DNA of 19,620 bases from Korarchaeum sp964519515 (GCA_964519515.1 CAZFIJ010000047.1:1-19620); one strand, 5' to 3'. Counted from the stretch's first letter, positions 7,534 to 14,475 are shown. Translations and numbers: made by a program. Notes: generated from the sequence alone by a model not told the origin.

Positions 7534-8322
7534 ATGGGGATCTATGAGTTCTCAGTGTATAACATGATGCTACCAACAATATTCATTTTCGTATTAGGGA
7601 TGACTTACAGATTATCTAAATATCTCTTCCTCTTCAAGAGGACCCCTCAACCCATTTGGAGGAAGACTTCATTGTTGCATAAAGTTCTAGCCCTGGTAAA
7701 AGCATTCATCTTCCCTATATGGGCATCTATTAAGAGGACTAAGATCACATTCGTCACGGGAATATTCCTCCTCCACTTCCTAGGGGTCATCCCGCTGCTC
7801 TTCCTCCTCTCACATCACATAGCATGGTGGTCTTACTACTTCCCACCTTACTCCCTACTCCAACCCCTAGCTATACCTACAAGTGCTACTAGCTCAGCTC
7901 TCACGGTGACATCCCCAGTGACACCTACTAGCACTATGCCTCAGAGTTTCGTGAACACGATATGGGGACCCCTGACAGTAGTATTGAACGGCGATGTACT
8001 AGCGATCATAGCGATAATAGGTACATCATTCAAACTCCTCGAGAAGTTCCCGAAGAAATTCAAGGAGGATCTCTCTAGGATAAGAATAGGGGATTTCACT
8101 GCTCTCATCCTCCTCCTAGCGATCTTAGTGAGCGGATACATGGCTACGCACCACTTACCCTCTAGCGATATCGATACCTACAAGACTGTCTTAGGCATCC
8201 ACATACTCACGAGCGAAGTATTAGTCATGATATTGCCATTCACGAAGTTCTTCCACTTCGTCTTCAGTTACTGGTACGGGAAGCTTCATGAGGCTTATGA
8301 GATGTGGAGGAGAGGACTATGA
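7534..8322 (+). CDS. isp1: Isp1-like membrane cytochrome b (NarI/DsrM-like)
   Basis: A 262-residue membrane protein with about five hydrophobic segments (roughly residues 11-33, 72-95, 143-165, 187-206, 220-245). The last resembles the haem-binding helix of nitrate reductase gamma subunits: GIHILTSEVLVMILPF with His 223 and a further His 241. Other candidate haem ligands are H81, H94/H95 and H206/H207. In Isp-type hydrogenases Isp1 is a dihaem cytochrome b that carries electrons across the membrane between the outer hydrogenase and cytoplasmic Isp2; that role is inferred from family and position. The ATG at 7534 follows GAGGGGGATC, which overlaps the large-subunit stop; an in-frame TTG at 7519 is less likely. 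A Ser/Thr/Pro-rich loop at residues 114-137 is unusual. The gene ends in an ATGA overlap with the next. Confidence 0.82.
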   Translation: MGIYEFSVYNMMLPTIFIFVLGMTYRLSKYLFLFKRTPQPIWRKTSLLHKVLALVKAFIFPIWASIKRTKITFVTGIFLLHFLGVIPLLFLLSHHIAWWSYYFPPYSLLQPLAIPTSATSSALTVTSPVTPTSTMPQSFVNTIWGPLTVVLNGDVLAIIAIIGTSFKLLEKFPKKFKEDLSRIRIGDFTALILLLAILVSGYMATHHLPSSDIDTYKTVLGIHILTSEVLVMILPFTKFFHFVFSYWYGKLHEAYEMWRRGL

Positions 8323-9644
8323 ATGAGGAACTCAATTCTGCTGTTAATGAAACTCTCTCGGAATTAAATCCCGTTACATTACATTACTTCGAGTCCTGTG
8401 TGTCATGCGGCCTCTGCACGCCTCACTGCCCATACATAGTAGCTGGACCCGAATATGAGCCTGTGAACAAAGCTGAGGAGCTTAGGAAGGTATGGAGAAA
8501 GAGGTTAACAGCAGTAGGCTATGTCCTAGGATCTATAGTGAATGCAGGATATCCTAAGGATGAGGATGACCTTAAGAGGATGACTTACATGGCTTACAGG
8601 TGTGTCAATTGTGGTAATTGTTTAAACACATGCCCATTCGGTATCTACAGCGGGGAGTTGATAAAGATACTCAGGGGATTCTTGAGCACTCTAGGAAGGG
8701 CCCCCACGATCCTGAAACGCTTAAGCGATATTGAAAGTGGAGATATCTCCGAATCAGGAGTTACAATGGATCTATGGAATTCTATAATCGAGAAAGTGAG
8801 AGGAGGGATCGGTAAGGAGTTATCTTCAGATAGGGAGGGAGCTGAGGTCCTGTATTTACCGACAGTTCTAGAGGCTATATTGACTCCGGAAACCATAATC
8901 TCCACATCGAGGATTCTAGATACGCTTGGCATCGATTGGACGTTTCCATCGAAACCTCTGGGCTTTGAATTCGGTATAGGGTCTTTCATAGGTGATAGGG
9001 AATCAGAGAGGAAGACGTTAGAGAGGGTCCACTCTTACGTTAAGAGGATCGGGGCTAGGAAAGTGCTCTTATCACATGGAGGAACTACTTACGAGGAGAT
9101 GAGATTTCATATGCCATCCTTAATCGGGGAGAAAGTGAATTATGAGATTATGCACGTAGCTGAGTATCTCTATGACCTCTATAGAGCTAGGAAGTTCGAG
9201 ATAGAAGCTAGAGAAGTTAAGGTAGCATGGCACGATCCATGTAAATTGAGGAATAGTGGTGTCAAGAGAGAACCTAGGGAAATCCTCAAGGCCTCCTCTA
9301 AGGGATATAGGGAGTTGCCTAAGAGTCAAGGGGTTTTCAGCCGTTGTTGTGGAGGTGGATTCGGTATAGCGCTCTTGAGCGAGGACCTAAAAGAACTCAA
9401 AAGATTGATCGGCTTGAGTTCTGAGGTCGAAGGATGGGAAGCTGACTTCATAAGGGACCTCCTGAAGGATTATGAGATAGTCATGAGGGAGAAGTCCAAA
9501 GAGGTAATTCAAAGCGGGGCTGAAGTCGTCGTCACTGGATGTCCAACTTGTATCTTCAGTTTGAATAAGGGTTCAGAACTCACAGGAGGGGCCTTCAGAG
9601 CCGTTCATATATCGCATTATTTACTCGATAAGATTAAGGTATGA
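8319..9644 (+). CDS. isp2: Isp2-like Fe-S protein, HdrD/DsrK-like with CCG domain
   Basis: A 441-residue cytoplasmic iron-sulfur protein. Two ferredoxin-type [4Fe-4S] sites come first: C27, C30, C33, C37 (CVSCGLCTPHCP) and C95, C98, C101, C105 (CVNCGNCLNTCP). The C-terminal half has a CCG domain: C308 (HDPCKL), C343-C344 (CCGGGFG) and C408/C411 (GCPTC), the arrangement that holds the noncubane cluster in heterodisulfide reductase HdrB/HdrD. The first CCG domain, about 175-300, has no cysteines. The C344-C408 distance, 63 residues, is longer than the usual 35-36. In Isp hydrogenases this subunit accepts electrons from Isp1; its final acceptor (a disulfide, sulfur compound or quinone) is not known. 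The ATG at 8319 has GGAGGAG upstream and overlaps the isp1 stop by four bases; an in-frame GTG at 8304 is the alternative. Confidence 0.88.
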   Translation: MNEELNSAVNETLSELNPVTLHYFESCVSCGLCTPHCPYIVAGPEYEPVNKAEELRKVWRKRLTAVGYVLGSIVNAGYPKDEDDLKRMTYMAYRCVNCGNCLNTCPFGIYSGELIKILRGFLSTLGRAPTILKRLSDIESGDISESGVTMDLWNSIIEKVRGGIGKELSSDREGAEVLYLPTVLEAILTPETIISTSRILDTLGIDWTFPSKPLGFEFGIGSFIGDRESERKTLERVHSYVKRIGARKVLLSHGGTTYEEMRFHMPSLIGEKVNYEIMHVAEYLYDLYRARKFEIEAREVKVAWHDPCKLRNSGVKREPREILKASSKGYRELPKSQGVFSRCCGGGFGIALLSEDLKELKRLIGLSSEVEGWEADFIRDLLKDYEIVMREKSKEVIQSGAEVVVTGCPTCIFSLNKGSELTGGAFRAVHISHYLLDKIKV

Positions 9645-9666
9645 ATCTTCTTCTTCTATTTTTAAG

Positions 9667-10341
9667 ATGTCACTGAAGAAGATCGCTAGGCTCCTCGGGG
9701 CTCTCTACGGTGGGCTGAGTGAAATAGAGCGTGAAATAAAGGATTCAATAATATCTGCTATTGAACTTGAGAGATTAATATATTCTTTTCCCGCGAGTAA
9801 TAAGGATATTAATGAAATTAAAAAGGAGTTAGCGATATCTCTGGGGGGAGAGGACCCCATTGAAGCGATTAGAAGTGCATTAGTGAAGCCCGGAAGGTAC
9901 GTGAGGATGGGAGGGAAGAGGTGCGCTATCGTTATAGCGGGCTTCCCTCAACCTTCTGAGAGTGTTCTCGAGGGCATAAGGAAGCTGATAAGTGAAGTCA
10001 GAGGCGGTACCGTGGAATTATTCGACACAACTTACTATCCTTTAGCCTCTATAACGGAACTAGTAGAGTACGATCCAGACTTCATCATAATAATTTCACA
10101 AGCAGAAGAGGCTCCCACAGTGAAGAAATTAGAAGTTAAGAGAGATATCGAGAGATTGAAGGAATCTATATCTCTATCACTCCTGGGGGTTAATGACATC
10201 AATACGCTGACCGATGTAATAACTTCCTTATCTAAGAGCGAGGGGATATACGTGGTCAACACTTCGCCTCATGCTGGGGGGGAGGCTGAATTCCTGAGGA
10301 TCTTGAGGGATCTCATAATAAAGTTAGGGTACTCATTTTAG
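9667..10341 (+). CDS. Unrecognised 224-residue protein, resembles an inactive hydrogenase maturation protease
   Basis: I do not recognise this as a named family. It has a helical N-terminal part of about 75 residues (LSEIEREIKDSIISAIELER and on) followed by an alpha/beta part. By eye the second part runs parallel to the protease encoded next: a first strand CAIVIAGFP, a middle block VELFDTTYYPLASITELVEYD against the neighbour's VVDGGIGGIELLEEIEDSD, a strand FIIIISQAE against LFVIDSLTP, and EGIYVVNTSP against ETYIIGIVP. The positions that bind nickel in HybD/HycI proteases (acidic residue after GNxxxGD, Asp after the second strand, His before the helix) are missing here. It may therefore be a degenerate paralogue working as a chaperone for the large subunit, which is inference. 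The ATG at 9667 has no ribosome-binding site and lies 22 bases after isp2. It overlaps the likely start of the protease gene. Confidence 0.7.
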   Translation: MSLKKIARLLGALYGGLSEIEREIKDSIISAIELERLIYSFPASNKDINEIKKELAISLGGEDPIEAIRSALVKPGRYVRMGGKRCAIVIAGFPQPSESVLEGIRKLISEVRGGTVELFDTTYYPLASITELVEYDPDFIIIISQAEEAPTVKKLEVKRDIERLKESISLSLLGVNDINTLTDVITSLSKSEGIYVVNTSPHAGGEAEFLRILRDLIIKLGYSF

Positions 10342-10850
10342 GAGTTGGGAACAGGCTCTTAGGGGACGATGGTGTTGGTTCTTACTTCGCGGAAGCTCTC
10401 TCCTCTCTAAGTATTCCTGAGTGGATGAGGGTAGTGGACGGAGGGATCGGTGGAATAGAGCTCTTAGAGGAGATCGAGGATTCCGATATATTGTTCGTGA
10501 TAGATTCCCTCACGCCTGGAGATGGAGAGCCGGGGGATGTGAAAGTTTACAGAGTCGATAGATCTAATGTGGATAGGGAAATCCTGTTGAAACATTTAAT
10601 TAGCGTCGGGAGCCACGGAGTCACCGCGGAGGTGATAATTGCCGCAGCTGTTGCGATGGGAAAATTGCCAGAGACTTACATAATCGGCATAGTCCCCAGG
10701 TCGATTGACCTCAGGGAGGAGCTCAGTCCGGAGGTGAAGGTGGCGTTCCCGAAAGTGCTCGATTTAATAACCCGGATACTGCGAGATAAAAAACTAAACA
10801 TAGACATAGATGTTGATAGCTTTTTGAAGAAGATGGACGAGTTGTGTTAA
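10323..10850 (+). CDS. [NiFe]-hydrogenase maturation endopeptidase (HycI/HyaD family), unusual start
   Basis: This peptidase removes the C-terminal tail of the large subunit once nickel is in place. The reading frame encodes RVLILGVGNRLLGDDGVG from 10326, the hallmark N terminus of the M52 family including the acidic metal ligand, then VVDGGIGGIELLEE, the second ligand in VIDS, and the His ligand in GSHGV. No ATG, GTG or TTG occurs in this frame between an upstream stop and the first conserved residues: the first ATG is at 10425, beyond the GDDGVG motif, and would give a non-functional protein. Translation must begin at a non-standard codon (GTT at 10323, or ATT at 10335, which has AGGG four to eight bases ahead) or by coupling to the upstream gene, whose stop is at 10339-10341. 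A sequencing error is the alternative. The exact start is uncertain. Confidence 0.85.
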   Translation, partial: VRVLILGVGNRLLGDDGVGSYFAEALSSLSIPEWMRVVDGGIGGIELLEEIEDSDILFVIDSLTPGDGEPGDVKVYRVDRSNVDREILLKHLISVGSHGVTAEVIIAAAVAMGKLPETYIIGIVPRSIDLREELSPEVKVAFPKVLDLITRILRDKKLNIDIDVDSFLKKMDELC

Positions 10851-10868
10851 TCTTAAATTGCTAGGTCT

Positions 10869-10922
10869 CCTCTACTTAGTCCGAGCGGGACCTCCAGAGA
10901 GGTTCTGAAGCTGACTTAGAGG
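10869..10922. other. Long irregular hairpin between convergent operons
   Basis: Stem pairs: 10869-10874 with 10917-10922, 10878-10881 with 10913-10916, 10884-10886 with 10910-10912, and 10888-10894 with 10899-10905, giving 20 pairs (one G-T) in 54 bases with a CAGA loop and asymmetric bulges. It is more GC-rich than the flanking AT-rich gap. It could be a structured 3' end, a transcription end signal for either operon, or a small RNA. No T-run follows directly, so a simple terminator is not evident. Confidence 0.4.
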
Positions 10923-10964
10923 ATGGATATCGATAAGTAAAGGCAGTAATATAAATTTTTCAGA

Positions 10965-11753
10965 TCAAATTCCCTCGTCCAACATACTTTCTAATGTTAA
11001 AGTTAGTATTGGGTAGATCTCCCTCGAAATGCCCCCGAGGAGGTCCTCATTCATCAAACTCCAACGAGCTCCACAGTCATCGCACTTCATGATATAGAAA
11101 ACCCCTCCCTTCAGCTCAAGGGACTCGATTTTCTGCGAGCCGCAGAAGGGGCACTTGCCACCAGAGTACTCCCACTCCATTCCGCAAATCTCGCACTTCA
11201 TGAAGACCTTATCTCCCGTCATGAAAGATGTCCTAGTATAGCTCCCGCATATAGGGCAGAATCCCCTATCCCATCCCTCGATCCCCTCAGAGAGCTCCTT
11301 CATTGCCATGAAGATAGGTTGTATCGTCCAGATTCCCAGGGCGCTTAGGAGGTCCTCGCTCACTCCAATGCTTATGGAAACTCCTCTCGCATAATTCATA
11401 TCTCCCTTAAAGGAAAGAATAGCCAGAGTCTCTGGATCGAACAGGTTCTCATGAAGAGATCCTTTAACGACGTCCAATTCCTCCTTAAGGTCCTCTCTAC
11501 GCGATGAGAGCCTCGATATTATCTCATCCATGAATCTCCTCCAGAGCTCGGGCTCCACCTTCGGAATGCCTATTACATCGAAGAGAGGATATCTTCTAAC
11601 AATTAATTCCTTCAGATACGATTTCTCGATAATCTCATTCATTATCTCCAATTGGGCAGTCAATATATCAAGGAAGAGTAGGATAGAATCTGAGATCTCT
11701 GGATTTTCCCCTATGATCCTATCTGCACTTTCCCTTACTCTATCTATATCCAT
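10965..11753 (-). CDS. FdhE-like zinc-ribbon protein
   Basis: A 262-residue protein whose C-terminal half has tandem zinc-ribbon cysteine pairs: FCPICGS, KCEICGMEW, KCPFCGS and KCDDCGARW. The order and the CxxC-x-EW character resemble FdhE, an accessory factor for formate dehydrogenase maturation and export in bacteria. The N-terminal half is helical without known motifs. It is the last gene of the hypA-hypB-hypC-hypE operon, 45 bases after hypE, so a role as a chaperone or iron-sulfur/redox assistant for the hydrogenase is plausible; no formate dehydrogenase gene is in the window. The ATG at 11753 has AGAGG about ten bases upstream. The precise function is unknown and the FdhE link rests on the cysteine pattern. 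Confidence 0.75.
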   Translation of the reverse strand: MDIDRVRESADRIIGENPEISDSILLFLDILTAQLEIMNEIIEKSYLKELIVRRYPLFDVIGIPKVEPELWRRFMDEIISRLSSRREDLKEELDVVKGSLHENLFDPETLAILSFKGDMNYARGVSISIGVSEDLLSALGIWTIQPIFMAMKELSEGIEGWDRGFCPICGSYTRTSFMTGDKVFMKCEICGMEWEYSGGKCPFCGSQKIESLELKGGVFYIMKCDDCGARWSLMNEDLLGGISREIYPILTLTLESMLDEGI

Positions 11754-11798
11754 CCAAGTAGCCTCTTCGATTAACTAATAAACTTTCTCACATAGAAC

Positions 11799-12833
11799 TT
11801 AGCATATCCTGGGGACTATGACACCAGAAGGGGATTCCAATATCCTCAGGCCGCCTACGGATGTCCTCATAACGACTATTCCACTATATCTTTCGCTTCC
11901 TCTCACTTCACCTATTATAGAAGCTTCCTCATAACCCAGCTCCTTAATCAAGCTTAATATGTCCTCAGCGGAATCTCCCTCAACTCCTAGGACAGCTCTA
12001 CCCTCACAAGCTAAAGCTAGAGGATCTATGCCTAAGAGCTCAGTGAATGCTCTCACATCATCCCTCAATGGGATTTTCCTCTCCTCCACTAGTATGAAGA
12101 GCCCGGACTTCTGAGCCCACTCATTCAGCGTTTGAGCGAGCCCTCCCCTAGTCGGATCCTGAGCGGCATGAATTTTATCGCCATAAGTCTCTAATAGGGG
12201 TAGCATTAGCTTGCTTAAAGTACTCACATCACTCTCAAGCTTCCCCCCTACTGCTATACCTTCCTGAGCGGAGAGTATAGCTGCTCCATGCTCCCCTATC
12301 GTTCCAGTAACTATTACCTTATCTCCCGGCTTTATGCTGGAGTCGACTATGGGCCTCTTCGCTATCCCTATACCAGCAGTCGTTATAACGTATCTATCCA
12401 GCTGCCCCTTCGGCATGACTTTGAAATCCCCGCCTAATAACTTCACGCCCTCCTCCCTGAGGACTCCAATGAAACTATCCATTATCCTCCTCACATCTGA
12501 GATAGGGGAACCTTCCTCAACCACTATCGAATCTAAAATAGCCTTTGGCTCTCCCCCCATCATCAGAATGTCGTTTATCGTCCCGCAGGCAGCTAACTTG
12601 CCTAAATCACCTCCAGGAAAGAAAGGAGGGTTTACTGTATAAGCATCTATTGAGACCACTAAGTAGGTCCCGTCGGGCAAGGGGATGGCCGCACCATCAT
12701 CTAGCTCCTTAAGGCCCACGCCTCCCTTTAATGACATCTCTTCATCGGAGAGAGCTGATAATATGAGAGATTTCAAGATCAGGCTGGTCTCCTTTCCTCC
12801 TGACCCGTGCGATAGTTTTATCGATCCTTCCAT
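11799..12833 (-). CDS. hypE: Hydrogenase maturation protein HypE
   Basis: HypE dehydrates the carbamoyl group on its C-terminal Cys to a thiocyanate, the source of the cyanide ligands of the active-site iron. The 344-residue protein has the PurM-like fold motifs: LSHGSGGKE at the N terminus, LDDGAAIPL, VVSIDAYTVNPPFFPGGDLGKL broken in family order, the NDILMMGG helix, and DPTRGGLAQTLNE. It ends VPRIC with the required terminal Cys. The ATG is preceded by GGTGATCTT and lies eight bases after the hypC stop, so it sits within the same transcript as hypA and hypC. All expected residues are present and the length is standard. Confidence 0.97.
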   Translation of the reverse strand: MEGSIKLSHGSGGKETSLILKSLILSALSDEEMSLKGGVGLKELDDGAAIPLPDGTYLVVSIDAYTVNPPFFPGGDLGKLAACGTINDILMMGGEPKAILDSIVVEEGSPISDVRRIMDSFIGVLREEGVKLLGGDFKVMPKGQLDRYVITTAGIGIAKRPIVDSSIKPGDKVIVTGTIGEHGAAILSAQEGIAVGGKLESDVSTLSKLMLPLLETYGDKIHAAQDPTRGGLAQTLNEWAQKSGLFILVEERKIPLRDDVRAFTELLGIDPLALACEGRAVLGVEGDSAEDILSLIKELGYEEASIIGEVRGSERYSGIVVMRTSVGGLRILESPSGVIVPRIC

Positions 12834-12841
12834 AAGATCAC

Positions 12842-13054
12842 CTAATAGCTCAAGATCTCACTCAAAAGTCTCGATATCTCCATCGCTTCCTCCTCATTTA
12901 TCTTAGCTATTATCATGCCCACGTGAACTATTACGTAATCTCCTGGAGCTACGTCCTCTAGGCTAGCATCGACCTCCCTAGTGACCCCACCGAAATCGAC
13001 TATAGCGATATTCCCCCTCACTTCTAAGACTTTACCCGGTATACCTAGGCACAT
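12842..13054 (-). CDS. hypC: Hydrogenase maturation chaperone HypC
   Basis: HypC carries the Fe(CN)2CO unit together with HypD and delivers it to the large subunit. The 70-residue protein begins MCLGIPGKV, giving the essential Cys 2 after removal of Met. For that reason I start at the ATG at 13054, not at the GTG (13063) or ATG (13060) upstream, which would bury the Cys. GGGTGATG, overlapping the stop of the ATPase gene, serves as ribosome-binding site. The remaining beta-barrel residues (IAIVDFGGVTREVDASL, VAPGDYVIVHVGMIIAKI) are typical. The small size is normal. Confidence 0.96.
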   Translation of the reverse strand: MCLGIPGKVLEVRGNIAIVDFGGVTREVDASLEDVAPGDYVIVHVGMIIAKINEEEAMEISRLLSEILSY

Positions 13055-13059
13055 AAGCA

Positions 13060-13821
13060 TCACCCAACGACCTTATCGAACAGAGATTCTATCCTCGATC
13101 TGAATTCCCCAGGGGATTCGAGAAGCTTCCCGCTCTTTATCTCTTCCTCAATCATAGGATCTATTGGTAAGCTCTCTAGAATCTTCAGGCCATATCTACT
13201 GAGGAAACCCTCATCTATATTCCCAAAGGGTCTGATCAATTCATTATCACACCTGAAATATGCTAAGTTCTCGACGAGCCCTAAGACCCTCACTCCCTCC
13301 CCTCGCAGTAGATCTATTAACCTCGCTACGACTGAGAGGGATAGTGACGATGGTGTTGTAACGATCAGAGCGCTCGCGTTCGTGGATTTAATTGCCCTGA
13401 TACAGAAGAGCGTTTCATCACCAGTTCCGGGGGGCATGTCTATCACTAGATGGTCGAGCTCCCCCCAGTCTGTTATAGCTAAGAGCAATGATAGAGCTGA
13501 TCTCTTGTCCTCTCCCCTTAAAGGTAAGGGATTTTCGCCTATCATGAAACCAAGGGACATTATCTTGACTCCATTTACGACGGGAGGTATGAGGCCCTTC
13601 TTTCCAGCCACGATTTCACCGTTAAAACTGAAGATCCTTGGGATGGAGGGGCCATGCACATCTAAATCGAGTAGCCCAGTTTTGAGACCTCTTTTAGCTG
13701 AAATAAGCGCTATGGATGATGATACTATGCTCTTACCCACTCCTCCCTTTCCAGAGGCGACTAAGGTCACCTTACTAATTTTCCTGATCTTACTCCTCGT
13801 CCTCTCGAATAGAGGGTCCAT
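13060..13821 (-). CDS. hypB: Mrp/MinD-type ATPase, likely archaeal HypB (nickel insertion)
   Basis: A P-loop ATPase of about 253 residues with a deviant Walker A (GKGGVGKS, residues 24-31), the LLDLDVHGPS block and MPPGTGDE (Walker B region), all typical of Mrp/NBP35/MinD proteins. It sits between hypA and hypC, where bacteria have the GTPase HypB. In Thermococcus kodakarensis a Mrp/MinD-type ATPase next to hypA is the archaeal HypB, working with HypA in nickel insertion; I infer the same here. Mrp iron-sulfur carriers bear CxxC near the C terminus (ENMxYFxCPxC); here the site reads AYFRCDNE, with only one Cys, so an Fe-S carrier role is less likely. The ATG at 13821 follows GAGGTGA; a GTG at 13830 overlapping hypA is the alternative. 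Its stop overlaps the hypC ribosome-binding region. Confidence 0.87.
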   Translation of the reverse strand: MDPLFERTRSKIRKISKVTLVASGKGGVGKSIVSSSIALISAKRGLKTGLLDLDVHGPSIPRIFSFNGEIVAGKKGLIPPVVNGVKIMSLGFMIGENPLPLRGEDKRSALSLLLAITDWGELDHLVIDMPPGTGDETLFCIRAIKSTNASALIVTTPSSLSLSVVARLIDLLRGEGVRVLGLVENLAYFRCDNELIRPFGNIDEGFLSRYGLKILESLPIDPMIEEEIKSGKLLESPGEFRSRIESLFDKVVG

Positions 13822-13826
13822 TAAGC

Positions 13827-14264
13827 TCACCTCTCAATGACAATCCTCGATATTCTTATCCCTTTCCCGCTCTCGATCTCGAAGTCCCTACTGCCACAAT
13901 TGGGGCATCTCATGAGAGCTTGGGCGAGCTCTGGGATGAAGTGTATCGGGCTCTCCCTCTCTCCAGTGGGATCCTCCCTTATGCCAAGCTCTCCACTCAA
14001 TAAGGAATGAGCTTGTTCGAAATCCCACCTGTACCCGCAGGAGTTACATCTAAAGGAAGCTTTCTCCTCTGAAAATGTGAATTTTGTATCCTTCATTGGG
14101 GTCTCCCTAGACAACTCCTCCAGAGCGAACCTCAGGATATCGAGCTCTAGTTCCATCATCTCACCATAGAGAATTTCAACTTCAGAAATGCTTTTCATAC
14201 CCTCTTGTTCCATTAAAGAAGTCAAAGCCTCTAATATAGCTTCGGCCAGGGACCATTCGTGCAT
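13827..14264 (-). CDS. hypA: Hydrogenase nickel-insertion protein HypA
   Basis: HypA binds nickel through its N-terminal His 2 and contains a structural zinc site. Starting at the ATG at 14264 gives MHEWSLAEAIL with His 2 in place; a GTG at 14273 would add three residues and displace it, so I prefer the ATG, which has GAGG four bases ahead. The zinc cysteines are C73, C76 (CNSC) and C120, C123 (CPNC). The 43-residue stretch between pairs is much longer than the bacterial linker and resembles the insertion in Thermococcus HypA. First gene of the maturation operon; a TATA-like GATTATATTTG lies about 35 bases upstream on the minus strand. It meets the Mrp-type ATPase gene with little or no gap. 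Confidence 0.95.
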   Translation of the reverse strand: MHEWSLAEAILEALTSLMEQEGMKSISEVEILYGEMMELELDILRFALEELSRETPMKDTKFTFSEEKASFRCNSCGYRWDFEQAHSLLSGELGIREDPTGERESPIHFIPELAQALMRCPNCGSRDFEIESGKGIRISRIVIER

Positions 14265-14293
14265 TATCCTCACTCAATTGATGGAGATTTCCT

Positions 14294-14304
14294 CAAATAT
14301 AATC
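14294..14304 (-). promoter_or_regulatory. TATA-like box of the hypA operon
   Basis: GATTATATTTG on the minus strand, about 30-40 bases before the hypA ATG at 14264, at a spacing that gives a short leader. Confidence 0.45.
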
Positions 14305-14331
14305 ATTAACGCCCCTCGGGAAATTCAGCTG

Positions 14332-14352
14332 GATCTTTGATCCTTGATCCCT
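14332..14352. repeat. Three 7-base tandem repeats in the hypA-hypF divergent promoter region
   Basis: GATCTTT, GATCCTT and GATCCCT follow each other directly, with GATC at strict seven-base spacing. GGATC-TTT-GATCC at 14331-14343 can also form a short hairpin. The position between divergent promoters is suggestive of an operator, though the repeats are short. Confidence 0.4.
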
Positions 14353-14431
14353 TTGGAATTGTAGAGCCTAAGAAGAGTTCCCCGAAACGTAATTGAACTC
14401 TAATAAAATTCAAATCCCAACTCAAACCTCG

Positions 14432-14444
14432 ATAATTATTTAAG
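14432..14444 (+). promoter_or_regulatory. TATA-like box of hypF-hypD
   Basis: ATAATTATTTAAG lies about 32-44 bases ahead of the hypF ATG at 14476, consistent with an archaeal TATA box and a short leader. Confidence 0.5.
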
Positions 14445-14475
14445 TCTCTCTAGAACTAGTATTAGCGGCGAGCTG

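Noticed and set aside
10425..10850. Maturation protease beginning at the ATG at 10425
   Set aside because: This would lack the GVGNRLLGDDGVG segment with an essential metal ligand, which is present in frame just upstream.
10869..10922. The hairpin as an archaeal SECIS element for selenocysteine
   Set aside because: The GAA bulge is present, but the apical stem and loop do not fit, and the hydrogenase large subunit has Cys codons at all four metal sites, with no in-frame TGA to decode.
10944..10951. A third copy of the half-site CAGTAATA near the end of the FdhE-like gene
   Set aside because: No matching inverted half-site is found at 9 or 15 bases, and it lies between convergent gene ends, not at a promoter.
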